Origin: RUG11198 sp964600615
GTDB lineage: Bacteria; Bacillota_I; Bacilli_A; RF39; UBA660
Direction of reading: 5' to 3'
NCBI GenBank assembly: GCA_964600615.1
Contig: CAZRJK010000001.1
Coordinates: 65,074-129,073 of the forward strand
Length of the DNA: 64,000 nt
The translations under genes were made by a program, and so were the position numbers. Below are positions 27,151-35,733 of the stretch, one piece after another. Each line of letters begins with the position of its first letter. Position 1 is the stretch's first letter. Under the pieces are notes generated by a model. The model was not told the origin of the DNA and searched no databases. It worked only from the letters and a program-made list of their open reading frames with translations.

Positions 27151-27525
27151 ATGTGTAAAATTTTAATGCCAATAAATCCTGAATATGTTGATGAGATTCT
27201 TTCTGGAAACAAAAAATATGAATATAGGAAAATAAAAGCAAAAAGGGATAAAATTGATAAAATGATTATTTATTCCACTTCGCCAATAATGAAAGTTGTT
27301 GCTGAAGTTGATATAGTAGATATACTTGAAGATTCTCCTCAAAAAATATGGGAACAAACAAAAAAAGATTCTGGTATAACAAAAGAATTCTATGTTAAAT
27401 ATTATAAAAACAGAGAAAAGGCTATAGCCTATAAATTAGGAAATATTAAAGTATATGATAAACCAAAAAAACTTTGTGATATTGGAATAAATTATGTTCC
27501 ACAATCCTTTGTTTATATGGATTAA
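27151..27525 (+). CDS. ASCH-domain protein
   Basis: 124 residues. MPINPEYVDEILSGNKKYEYRK is the typical N-terminal strand-helix of ASCH domains, with the conserved K-x-x-E-x-R. KMIIYSTSPIMKVVAEVDI is the following strand pair. ASCH domains have a PUA-like RNA-binding fold, and some are RNA-modification or cytidine-amidohydrolase enzymes. It has its own extended -10 (TATAAT 27119-27124) and AGGAGG, 41 bases after the fusion gene. A functional pair with that gene is likely from position only. Confidence 0.8.
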   Translation: MCKILMPINPEYVDEILSGNKKYEYRKIKAKRDKIDKMIIYSTSPIMKVVAEVDIVDILEDSPQKIWEQTKKDSGITKEFYVKYYKNREKAIAYKLGNIKVYDKPKKLCDIGINYVPQSFVYMD

Positions 27526-27551
27526 AAACCGATGTATTAATCATCGGTTTT
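27525..27551. terminator. Bidirectional terminator
   Basis: 10-bp stem (27525-27534 and 27542-27551) with a 7-base loop and A/T flanks, between the ASCH gene and the converging integrase gene. Confidence 0.75.
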
Positions 27552-27554
27552 ATA

Positions 27555-28667
27555 TTATTCTAATTTATCAATTAAATCAACTACTTCATTTAAAGCAGAG
27601 TTAAATAGATGTGTATAAGTGTTTAATGTTTCTTCTATTTTAGTATGGCCTAGATATTTAGCAACAACAGTTATATTAGCTCCATTATTAACGAGTAGAG
27701 AAGCACATGAGTGTCGGAAGTCATGAATCCTAATTTGAGGAACACCAGCTAATTTACAGTTACGATTTTTTCTTGATGTAATGGTATTACTTGCAACAGG
27801 AAAAGCATCACCAATAACAAAGTAATCATCATTGAATCCATACTCTTTAGATATCTCATTTTTGAGCATTTTAAGGTCGTTTAAGAGCACTTTATTAAGT
27901 GGCAGGGTTCTTATACTACTTTTAGTCTTTGGAGTAGAAAATTGGAACTCTTTAACCGAACCACCACGATCTGTAATTTGCTTTTTAACAGATAAGGTTT
28001 TATTAACAAGATCAACATTTTTCCAAGTCAATCCTCTAAGTTCACCTTTTCTTAATCCACAATAATATAATATTTCAAACATAACTTTACTTTGTAAATT
28101 ATTTTCAACAGAAATAAATTGTTTCCATTGATCATAAGTAAAATACATCATTTCTTTTGGTATATCAGAAGCATTACTAAACTTAGTCATTTTATTATAA
28201 ACTTTATTAAGATTAAAATCATACCAGGTCATAGCAAAGTTTAATACTGATTTTAGAAATTTTAATATATCATTTTTATATCTTGTTGAAATATTAGTTT
28301 CATTCATTTGCTTTTTCCAATTATCATAGTGATTAATATTAAAATCTTTTAGTTTGATATTTAATAAAATTTTTAAATGGATTCTTTTATTACCATAATT
28401 ATATAAAGTAGTAGGCTTAACCTCAATAGTAGAAGTTCTATTCTCTATAAATATATCAATCATTTCATCTAAGGTTATTTTATCCATATTTTCATGTCTA
28501 TGTATCTTTAATCTAAATTCAAGTTCGGCGTCTTCTGCTTCTTTTTTAGTAGCGAATTTACCAGACTTGTACTGTGCGTTTCTACCATCTATATCTTGAT
28601 ATCTAATTCTAAAAAACCAGGCACGACCATCTTTAGTTTTACCAGATTTTGCTTTATAAACTCCCAT
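27555..28667 (-). CDS. Tyrosine recombinase (phage/ICE-type integrase)
   Basis: 370 residues from the Met ending at 28667 (MGVYKAKSG); the frame is open 20 codons further but AAGGAG fits this start. The N-terminal arm-binding domain (RAWFFRIRYQDIDG) is followed by a SAM-like core-binding domain and the catalytic domain. The active-site residues are visible: Arg in YCGLRKGELRG, Lys in TPKTKSSIRTLPL, His-x-x-Arg in HDFRHSCAS, His in YLGHT and Tyr in NTYTHLF. It would catalyse integration and excision of the island bounded by the 15-bp repeats. It lies inside the island, not at its edge. Confidence 0.95.
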   Translation of the reverse strand: MGVYKAKSGKTKDGRAWFFRIRYQDIDGRNAQYKSGKFATKKEAEDAELEFRLKIHRHENMDKITLDEMIDIFIENRTSTIEVKPTTLYNYGNKRIHLKILLNIKLKDFNINHYDNWKKQMNETNISTRYKNDILKFLKSVLNFAMTWYDFNLNKVYNKMTKFSNASDIPKEMMYFTYDQWKQFISVENNLQSKVMFEILYYCGLRKGELRGLTWKNVDLVNKTLSVKKQITDRGGSVKEFQFSTPKTKSSIRTLPLNKVLLNDLKMLKNEISKEYGFNDDYFVIGDAFPVASNTITSRKNRNCKLAGVPQIRIHDFRHSCASLLVNNGANITVVAKYLGHTKIEETLNTYTHLFNSALNEVVDLIDKLE

Positions 28668-28744
28668 TATATCATCATCTCCTTGTATGAATAAAAGCAT
28701 AGTGATATAATGTAAATGGAAACCCAATTACATTATTAAATGTT

Positions 28745-28765
28745 AAAGTTGTGCTAAACTTTTAA
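28745..28765. repeat. Left arm of a 20-bp inverted repeat
   Basis: Matches the reverse complement of 29060-29079 apart from one extra base. The shared perfect core is GTGCTAAACTTTTAA. The two arms bracket the integrase / DUF3173-like intergenic region. Confidence 0.7.
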
Positions 28766-28934
28766 TTTGTGTTTCTATTTGATCTACTGCGCCAACAGTA
28801 GGTCTTTTTTTATGACATTATAAGTGTGTTGTAATGTTAACATACTTTAGAAACTTAATCAAATAGTTTGATTTCTACCTGACTGTACCCAATATAACAC
28901 AATAGAATCAAAAATCAATATGATAAATAAAAAA

Positions 28935-28972
28935 TGACAGTTAGTGACAGTAAGATGACAGTTAATGACAGT
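28935..28972. repeat. Four TGACAGT direct repeats spaced by one helical turn
   Basis: TGACAGT begins at 28935, 28945, 28956 and 28966 (steps of 10, 11 and 10). They lie in the 438-base region between the integrase and the DUF3173-like gene. The spacing places all copies on one DNA face, as for an operator or a recombination-factor binding array. Confidence 0.8.
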
Positions 28973-29059
28973 TAAATATGTGTTATAGTGATTATAGTTG
29001 TTAATAAAATATACTTTTATTATTTAAAAATTCACAGTATATGTTTATTACAATTAGTT

Positions 29060-29079
29060 TTAAAAGTTTAGCACACTTT
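29060..29079. repeat. Right arm of a 20-bp inverted repeat
   Basis: Partner of 28745-28765; it ends 26 bases before the DUF3173-like start codon. Confidence 0.7.
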
Positions 29080-29105
29080 AATGAATGATAGAAAGGGATG
29101 GAAAA

Positions 29106-29360
29106 ATGAATAGTGAGAAATTAAATGCTGAACAAATATTAGAAGTTGCTTCAAGTCAATGGGCTACTGCTAAGGATATAATGTTACTTGGTAGTGTGGG
29201 TAGAAATAAAGCTTACGCGATTAGAAGTGAAATAGCGTTAGCTTTATACAATGATAATACTAAACACAGAAACAGAGGATTAGTACCTATGGTAGAAGTA
29301 TTAAAATACTTTGATATAGATCTAAATTATTTAAAAGATATTTTAGCATTACATAAATAG
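29106..29360 (+). CDS. DUF3173-like small protein of integrative elements
   Basis: 84 residues from the Met at 29106 (MNSEKLNAEQ), preceded by AAAGG; an ATG at 29085 would add seven residues. TAKDIMLLGSVGRNKAYAIR followed by RGLVPMVEVLKYFDI fits DUF3173, small proteins commonly found beside tyrosine integrases of Bacillota conjugative elements. The likely role is in DNA binding for excision or regulation. It is read divergently from the integrase, with the TGACAGT array between them. Confidence 0.65.
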   Translation: MNSEKLNAEQILEVASSQWATAKDIMLLGSVGRNKAYAIRSEIALALYNDNTKHRNRGLVPMVEVLKYFDIDLNYLKDILALHK

Positions 29361-29675
29361 ATACCCCCCGGAGGAAAAGAGATAATTATAAAATTAATTT
29401 CAAGACCGACCAGCCACCTATATTCACACAATCATAAATTTTCCGTGAGTTTTTTGGAAAATGATTGCCAAACGAAACAAAAATGTTTTTGGAATCAAAT
29501 TCAAATCAAGTTACAATCAATTTTAAATCAAACTAAAATCAAAATTAAACCAAATGAAATGATTCACCTCCTAGGATAAGGATAAAGGATAAGGATATGG
29601 ATAAGAATAAGAAAAGAATAAAGAATATATTTTATTGTACTATTACTACTACAATAAAAAAGAGATTAGCAATCA
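29361..29675. other. Non-coding stretch with A/C-rich and GGATAA repeats
   Basis: 315 bases without a convincing gene. About 29499-29570 contains several spaced copies of AAATCAA/AATCAAA on the + strand. About 29575-29625 holds GGATAAGGATAAAGGATAAGG-type repeats. Such iteron-like tracts occur at replication or transfer origins and partition sites, but no replication gene is adjacent. Nothing else recognised. Confidence 0.5.
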
Positions 29676-30005
29676 CTAATACTCAATTATTTTGAAGTCC
29701 AAAGGATCCTCACTGATTATTTCTAAAGAATATTTTAACCTGAGTAGTTTAATTACTTCGGCTTTCATTTTTTTATAATTCTTACATATCAGATTAAACG
29801 TATCATATGCAGAATTAAAATGTTGTTTAAAAGTTGCTTCCCACATGGCATTTCTGTAGAATGAACTAGCAATATAAAATGCTATAACTTCAGGAATAAC
29901 ATATTCTTCCAAATAACTATCATAATTATCATAAAAAGGATCAATAACCTTTTCACATTCTTCATCGCTTATATCTTCATCAGTACATTTTCTTAACATA
30001 AACAC
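29676..30005 (-). CDS. Hypothetical acidic protein
   Basis: 109 residues, acidic N-terminus (CTDEDISDEECEKVIDPFYD) then a helical body. No recognised domain. Ribosome site GGAGGTG lies directly upstream of the ATG on the minus strand. It stands alone between the repeat tract and the divergent nuclease gene and may be an accessory gene of the island. Confidence 0.55.
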   Translation of the reverse strand: MFMLRKCTDEDISDEECEKVIDPFYDNYDSYLEEYVIPEVIAFYIASSFYRNAMWEATFKQHFNSAYDTFNLICKNYKKMKAEVIKLLRLKYSLEIISEDPLDFKIIEY

Positions 30006-30115
30006 CTCCGTATGTATTAATCGCTCTAAATAAGAAATATTACAAGTGTATTCATATGAAAAAAGCAGTTTTTATGTTAAAATATTATTAGGTGAGAACT
30101 TAATGAGGTGGTAAA

Positions 30116-32125
30116 GTGAAGTCTAGTATTAAAATATATGGTGACAATATTATAGAATGTGAAAGAATGGTTGATTTAATCTTTTCTAATGTTAATATCA
30201 AAAAAATTAAAAGGGAGTTAAGCTCAATATCTTGTATGAAAGTAGATTCGATAATAGAGTTTAATGATGAAACGTTAGAATTATCATTGGAACTTTATCC
30301 TGGGTTTAACAAGCAAACATCTGATAGATGGGATAATAATATTTTTGATGTACTGAAACCAAAAGGTTCGTTTTTAAATGAAACACCAGATGTATTATTA
30401 GTAAAAGAAGAAAATGGGTTCGAAAAAGTATTATTGGGTGTTGAATTTTGCAGTGCATTACAAGCTGGAAATCAAGCTTGGCAAAGAAGTGGTAGAGCAT
30501 ATTCTACTGCCAGATCGGGAATACCTTATCTGTACATTGTAGAATTTACTAAGTATGAATTGGATAATAAAAGGAATAGAAAAGCACTGAGATTTCCTAA
30601 TCCTGCAATACCATTTAGCTACTTAAATTATTCTATAGAAAATGGGGATCTGTTAGCACAAGTATACTTTAAAGGAGAAGAATATCAGCCAACTTTTGAT
30701 AGTAAATTAAAAAAATTCAGTAGTGATATATTTGGAGAACAAGAAGTATCAAAATATATAATGAACCTGATATTAGAACGTGATGTTTCTGATTATGAGA
30801 AGAATATAATTGATAAAAATTATCAGATGGTAGAAGATTTATCCAAAAGTACTTCATCATCAAAAGCATTTGATTTTACGGATTGGGAAAATATATATAG
30901 AAATAAATTAGATATTTTGGATTATGCCAACACCAAGAATAAATTCAAGTTTAATAAAAAAATATCATCAAAGGCTTCCTCAGATAAAATAAAAAAATTT
31001 CAAGCAATAGTTAATAAATATAGTATAGGTATTGGAAGTTCAGATTTGCCTTTTGGATTAATTCCTAAAAATTCAAAAAAACAATTTATAAAAGAATTAA
31101 AGATGATTTATCCGTTTAATGAAGAGAATATTGATTACAATAAACATATGATTATATGTATGATAAAGGGTTTTAAACCACGTGGAGATGATAATCGACC
31201 TGATAGGGGAATACTACCTTTTATTGCTATGCTAGTTGGAGAAGATTGTGAAATATTGACTTACTTATATGGACCATTATATAAACAATACTATAGTCAT
31301 ATTCTTAAAGATGAAATATTGAATTTACAAACAAATGGGTTATGGAAATCAATTGTATCATTAAGTAATTATATTCTTGTCGAATCCGATATATTAGGAA
31401 CAGATAATCATTTAAGTATATTAAAAGATAACACTAATAATAAGAAATTAATGTTAGAAAGAAAAAATGAAGAAATTTTAATGAAGATATCAAATGTTCC
31501 AAATCACTTGTCAGAAAATGATGTAGATTCAATAATACATATTTTATTTAAATATATTTTTGAAAACAATTCTTATGAGGGTATGTGTAATCCACCAGGA
31601 GGAGATTGGAGTGGATTATCATTAATTGGTGAAAAAGAATATAGATGGTTGTCTTTGCCGAGAGTAAGCGATAATTCTAAAAGACCAGATCATGTTATAC
31701 AATTATTTAATATATTAGATGAATCAATTATTCTATCCATAGAATCAAAGGATAAGGCAAACAATTTGGAAAATGAAATAGGAGTCCAATTAAAAAAATA
31801 TATAACTGATTTAACAAATTATATACCAAGTGTAGAAAGAATAAAGTATACAAAAGACTGGGACATTTCTAGCAGTAAAGCAAGCATATCATTAAAATAT
31901 TTATTAAGTGGAATAGCATATATAAAAGATCGTGATATTAGTTATAGTTCACTTTTTGATAAGCATAAATGTGATGTAATTTTTGAATTAATACCACAAA
32001 AAGAAAATAATAATTGGATTATTAAGATAATAACAAAAAGCATGCATAAACAAATTTTTGAAAAATTATTGCGACAAAAAAAGAATGGGTTTGAAAATAT
32101 TATCATAGAATTAGTAATTATTTAG
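30116..32125 (+). CDS. Large predicted restriction endonuclease-like protein
   Basis: 669 residues starting at GTG with GAGGTGG upstream. The N-terminal third has a PD-(D/E)XK-like core: TPDVLLV, then LLGVEFCSALQAGNQAWQRS with the Glu and Gln/Arg-rich helix. A second acidic segment, KRPDHVIQLFNILDESIILSIESKDKA (about 525-550), also reads as D...E-x-K. It converges on two adenine methyltransferase genes ending 1 base away, so it is most likely the nuclease of that type II modification set. Much longer than DpnII-type enzymes (about 290). Sequence specificity cannot be read from here. Confidence 0.6.
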   Translation: MKSSIKIYGDNIIECERMVDLIFSNVNIKKIKRELSSISCMKVDSIIEFNDETLELSLELYPGFNKQTSDRWDNNIFDVLKPKGSFLNETPDVLLVKEENGFEKVLLGVEFCSALQAGNQAWQRSGRAYSTARSGIPYLYIVEFTKYELDNKRNRKALRFPNPAIPFSYLNYSIENGDLLAQVYFKGEEYQPTFDSKLKKFSSDIFGEQEVSKYIMNLILERDVSDYEKNIIDKNYQMVEDLSKSTSSSKAFDFTDWENIYRNKLDILDYANTKNKFKFNKKISSKASSDKIKKFQAIVNKYSIGIGSSDLPFGLIPKNSKKQFIKELKMIYPFNEENIDYNKHMIICMIKGFKPRGDDNRPDRGILPFIAMLVGEDCEILTYLYGPLYKQYYSHILKDEILNLQTNGLWKSIVSLSNYILVESDILGTDNHLSILKDNTNNKKLMLERKNEEILMKISNVPNHLSENDVDSIIHILFKYIFENNSYEGMCNPPGGDWSGLSLIGEKEYRWLSLPRVSDNSKRPDHVIQLFNILDESIILSIESKDKANNLENEIGVQLKKYITDLTNYIPSVERIKYTKDWDISSSKASISLKYLLSGIAYIKDRDISYSSLFDKHKCDVIFELIPQKENNNWIIKIITKSMHKQIFEKLLRQKKNGFENIIIELVII

Positions 32126-32126
32126 A

Positions 32127-32945
32127 TTACCAATTTAGATAAAGAGATTCAAATACCATCTCTTTTTTTTGATTCAAAACATTATTAACACTTGAATTTC
32201 CAGCTTTGATTGTGAACTTTCTTTTATACAAATTGCTTGGAATTTCAATGTTATATTTTTTGTCTCCTCTTGATCCGTCAAAAGATAAAACATATTTTAT
32301 TTCTCTTTTATTTAAATCCTCTAAAAACTTTAAAAAGTCTTCATAATTTAAATCTGACGAGTATCTATCTTTATTGTAAAAGTATGGAGGATCTAAATAG
32401 ACTAAATCGCCTTTTTTTGCAGTTTTAGTTGTTTCTCTATAATCTCCAATTATAAACTTAACATTTTGAATTCTGCTAGACCATTCATCAATTATTTTGT
32501 TTAATGTCTTTGGATTAATGCCTTTTCTTGTAACATGAAATGAATTATTGAATTCTCCATTTTTGTTAAATCTAATCAATCCATTGCAACATGTTCTTGT
32601 TAAAAATAGAAATTTATTAGGATCGCCATTTTCATTAAATTGATCTCTTATATCATAGTAGTATGTATAGCCAATTTTTTGTAGTTTATTCCAATTGTCT
32701 TCATATATTTTTGATACATCATTTGGTTTTGTTTTTATCTCTTCCCATAGTTCAATTAATGGTTTACATATATCTCCACATACTGCCTTTTTAAAGTTAG
32801 CTATTCCCATTACTGAACCACCACCAAGAAAGGGCTCATAATATGTGTTAATATTTTCAGGAAAATAATTAACTATAGTTTCGGCTTGCGATCTCTTGCT
32901 ACCTGTCCATTTTATTACGGGCATTAGTTTCTTAGTTTTTGTCAT
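32127..32945 (-). CDS. Dam/DpnM-like D12-class DNA adenine-N6 methyltransferase
   Basis: 272 residues. MPVIKWTGSKRSQAETIVNY and EPFLGGGSVMG form the AdoMet-binding motif I of the D12 class. YLDPPYFYNKDRY is the catalytic DPPY motif IV. This class methylates adenine in duplex DNA, often within GATC-type sites. Its ATG overlaps the TGA stop of the upstream methyltransferase (ATGA), so the two are coupled. Target site unproven. Confidence 0.9.
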   Translation of the reverse strand: MTKTKKLMPVIKWTGSKRSQAETIVNYFPENINTYYEPFLGGGSVMGIANFKKAVCGDICKPLIELWEEIKTKPNDVSKIYEDNWNKLQKIGYTYYYDIRDQFNENGDPNKFLFLTRTCCNGLIRFNKNGEFNNSFHVTRKGINPKTLNKIIDEWSSRIQNVKFIIGDYRETTKTAKKGDLVYLDPPYFYNKDRYSSDLNYEDFLKFLEDLNKREIKYVLSFDGSRGDKKYNIEIPSNLYKRKFTIKAGNSSVNNVLNQKKEMVFESLYLNW

Positions 32946-33736
32946 TGCACATCACCATCATTAATTCTTTTAATTGAAATATCATAATATTCTTTCTCTA
33001 TTTCAAATCCGATAAAGTTTCTGTTTAATTCTTTAGAAGCCAAACATTCACTACCGGCGCCACTAAATGGTACTAAAATAGTATCGTTTTCTTTTGTTGA
33101 AAGATTAATCATTCTCTTTAATAATCTTAGTGGTTTTTGTGTGGGGTGTTTTCCAAATTTTAATTCTCTTTTTTCTTTATTATTTGGAATATCCCAGACA
33201 GTTCTCATTTGTTTACCTTTTTCTTTTAAATTATCTTCACTGAATTCTGATTCTTTTGAATATTCATAATCAAAATAGTATTGTCTTTTTTTCTTTTCAT
33301 TTTTATGACACCATAAAATATTTTCATGGCTTGCAGTAAGTCTTCTTCCAGCAAGATTTGGAAATGAATTTCTTTTATACCATACAACTTCATTTATGAT
33401 TTCTATATTTAATAATTGACACACAGTATTTACTATACCAATATTATGATAAGTACCAAAAATCCACATAGAACCTGTTGGTTTAAGAATCCTTTGCGCT
33501 TCTTTTAACCAAGCTATAGTAAAGGATATATAATCATTCAATTCATAATTATCCCATTTTTGCATAGTTTTATTCCAATTGCCGCCTAAATTTATATCAG
33601 TTGTATGATCCCACAAAATATTACTTCCTTTGGATAAATTATATGGAGGATCTGCAATGATTAAATCTATTGAATTAGAATCAATTTTTCTCATTCCTTC
33701 AATGCAATTTTCGTTATATATTACATTTGTCTTCAT
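32942..33736 (-). CDS. DpnA-like beta-class DNA adenine methyltransferase
   Basis: 264 residues. IIADPPYNLSKG gives DPPY near the N-terminus, and the AdoMet motif FSGAGSECLASKELNRNFIG is near the C-terminus, the permuted beta order. The Lys-His-Pro-Thr-Gln-Lys-Pro segment before the latter is typical. The layout closely recalls DpnA, which accompanies DpnM in the DpnII system and can methylate single-stranded DNA. It is first gene of a two-gene operon with an extended -10 (TATAAT on the minus strand, 33755-33760) and AAGGAGG. Confidence 0.9.
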   Translation of the reverse strand: MKTNVIYNENCIEGMRKIDSNSIDLIIADPPYNLSKGSNILWDHTTDINLGGNWNKTMQKWDNYELNDYISFTIAWLKEAQRILKPTGSMWIFGTYHNIGIVNTVCQLLNIEIINEVVWYKRNSFPNLAGRRLTASHENILWCHKNEKKKRQYYFDYEYSKESEFSEDNLKEKGKQMRTVWDIPNNKEKRELKFGKHPTQKPLRLLKRMINLSTKENDTILVPFSGAGSECLASKELNRNFIGFEIEKEYYDISIKRINDGDVQ

Positions 33737-33854
33737 ATGATACCTCCTTATATAATTATAGCATATTTAGTCGATTTTTAGCTATATATTTGCCTGCTTT
33801 TTTGGTTAATATATAATTAAATTTTATTTTTCTAAATCGAAGATTATAAAAATG

Positions 33855-33892
33855 AGATCTAAATATATGGATCTTGACAAGTAAGATCTAAA
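33855..33892. promoter_or_regulatory. Three GATC sites and a repeated AGATCTAAA around the -35 element
   Basis: GATC at 33856-33859, 33870-33873 and 33885-33888; the 9-mer AGATCTAAA at 33855-33863 and 33884-33892. They flank TTGACA of the promoter of the DGQHR operon. They could make that promoter sensitive to the neighbouring adenine methyltransferases, or be operators. Confidence 0.5.
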
Positions 33893-33902
33893 ATGTTATA
33901 TT
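33874..33902 (+). promoter_or_regulatory. Sigma-A promoter of the DGQHR-HNH-ATPase cluster
   Basis: TTGACA (33874-33879), 17-bp spacer, TATATT (33897-33902), 22 bases before the start codon at 33925, with GGGAGGG as ribosome site. Confidence 0.75.
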
Positions 33903-33924
33903 ATTATGCAAAGGGAGGGATATT

Positions 33925-35109
33925 ATGAAAAAAATAATAGTCCAAAAAATAAAGCAAAAAGATGTAGAATTTTATTCTATGGTTGCAGATCCAAGATTAG
34001 TTGCTAAAGTTAGAAGAAAATATATAGCAGGTGAAAAGCAAGATGTTCAAAGACCTTGGATAGAAAAAAAAGTAGGTGAAATTAGTGAATATGTCGCTGG
34101 AAAAACAAAAGTTGAGGGCAAAAAATCGTTAGGACTTATCCCCAATTCACCAATTATTAATGTTAAGGGTGGTTTAAAAGTTCAATCTGAAGATATAACT
34201 GTTAATGCTAATGGTGGAATAAAAAAAGATAAACAATATTATATTATGTTTCCTGAAACACCTGAAGAAGTTTCAAAACATGAGAATGAATTAGAAATAA
34301 TTGATGGTCAGCATCGTATTATTGCATTTGATATTGATTATATTGATCCTACATTTAGTGATGATACTACATATGAAATGAATTTTAGTGTTTTTAACAA
34401 TATTAGTGATAACCAAAGAAAAGAACTTTTTATGGTTACTAATGAAAAACAAGATAAAGTGGCCACTAATTTATTACGTTATATTAAAAAGTCGTTAGGT
34501 TTACTCGTTGGTGATGATGAAATAACTTACGATCTATTAGATGCTATTAATCGTGAGAGCTCATCACCACTTTATCAAAGAATTATGTTTGGTGCTGATA
34601 AAATAAAAAAAGGATATCAGGAAACACAAGTTTCAAAAATATTTAAGTTATATGGAGTTAAGAGATTTTATGATAGTAAAGTAATTCCTGCTTATCCTGA
34701 TCCAAAAGATGCTATTAACAACTTTGTTACAATATTTAATAATTATCTGTCGGCATGGGAAGAATTATCAAATGTATCATTTCAACAACCTGGATCTGAC
34801 ACTATTACAAAAATAAGTGGACTAAGATATTTAATGTATGTTTTCCCAGAAATCTGTGAAAATTTGATTAACAATAAACAAAAGTTATTAAAGGAAAATT
34901 TTAAGAAATTTTTAAGTAATTATCCTGTTGCATTAGGATTAGAAAATATTAAGTGTGTTTTCTGTGATGACGTTGGTGAAGATACTGATGATGCTGTAGA
35001 AAGAGGGTTAGCATTTAGAGGTGAGGGAGCAACAATTGCACTTGCTAAAAAAGATATACAATTAGTATTAGGATATGTTAGCAATGAGCAAATTGGTGGA
35101 TTATTATAA
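33925..35109 (+). CDS. DGQHR-domain protein (DndB-like)
   Basis: 394 residues. The signature LEIIDGQHRIIAFD at about residues 129-142 defines the DGQHR family, which includes DndB, the regulator of DNA phosphorothioation, and proteins of other DNA-modification clusters. The surrounding MNFSVFNNISDNQRKELFMVTNEKQDKV segment also fits the family core, which is related to ParB/sulfiredoxin-type folds. No dndA, C, D or E genes are present, so this is not a Dnd system. The stop overlaps the HNH gene start (TAATG). The domain may bind nucleotide or DNA, but the activity here is unknown. Confidence 0.85.
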   Translation: MKKIIVQKIKQKDVEFYSMVADPRLVAKVRRKYIAGEKQDVQRPWIEKKVGEISEYVAGKTKVEGKKSLGLIPNSPIINVKGGLKVQSEDITVNANGGIKKDKQYYIMFPETPEEVSKHENELEIIDGQHRIIAFDIDYIDPTFSDDTTYEMNFSVFNNISDNQRKELFMVTNEKQDKVATNLLRYIKKSLGLLVGDDEITYDLLDAINRESSSPLYQRIMFGADKIKKGYQETQVSKIFKLYGVKRFYDSKVIPAYPDPKDAINNFVTIFNNYLSAWEELSNVSFQQPGSDTITKISGLRYLMYVFPEICENLINNKQKLLKENFKKFLSNYPVALGLENIKCVFCDDVGEDTDDAVERGLAFRGEGATIALAKKDIQLVLGYVSNEQIGGLL

Positions 35110-35642
35110 TGATAGAAGCAAAAACTCTAGCTATTGATGATTTACTAGAGAGAAATGGTATAACAAAAGATCACTTTATGGATGAAACATATAAGTGTAT
35201 GCTAGTTAGTATTTTTGAAACAATTGCATCAGAAATGAGTGATGTTGATATTAGAAAAGAAATAAAGCAAAGATATTTAAATAGTGCTAATAAAATAATA
35301 ACAACACAAAGAATAGTATATGAAAAAACACGATGTAAATTGAATAACGAGGAAAGTGAAATTATTTGTAAATATCTATATGCATTTTTTACAAAAAATA
35401 GTGTCAGAAAGAATTATGATAATTCGATAAGATACAGATTACTTAATCAACAGAATGAAAAATGTAACATATGTAGTCAACATATTAATAACTCAACTGC
35501 TGAATTAGATCATATTATCCCCTGGAGCTTAGTTGGAGATGAATTAGGAATAAGTAATTTGCAAATGCTATGTAGAGATTGCAATAGAAGAAAGAGTAAA
35601 AATGCAGCATATAATCTAAAAATGTTTTTAGTTAATAGGTAG
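35109..35642 (+). CDS. HNH endonuclease
   Basis: 177 residues. N-terminal helical region of about 100 residues, then a C-terminal HNH domain: CNICSQHI (CxxC), AELDHIIPW (catalytic His pair), ISNLQMLCRDCNRRKS (Asn and the second CxxC). The Cys pairs bind a structural zinc. It would cut DNA with a metal ion. Translationally coupled to the DGQHR gene by overlap and followed 91 bases later by the ATPase gene; together they form a probable three-gene unit. Confidence 0.9.
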   Translation: MIEAKTLAIDDLLERNGITKDHFMDETYKCMLVSIFETIASEMSDVDIRKEIKQRYLNSANKIITTQRIVYEKTRCKLNNEESEIICKYLYAFFTKNSVRKNYDNSIRYRLLNQQNEKCNICSQHINNSTAELDHIIPWSLVGDELGISNLQMLCRDCNRRKSKNAAYNLKMFLVNR

Positions 35643-35733
35643 TTATTGAACTATGAATTGGGCATTGGGAATATAACTCAATGTCATTTTTTAAATCAAG
35701 AATAGAATTTATAATATGTGAGAGGTGATAATG

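Noticed and set aside
33925..35109. Dnd phosphorothioation system
   Set aside because: Only a DGQHR (DndB-like) protein is present; dndA, C, D, E and the restriction genes dndF, G, H are absent from the window.
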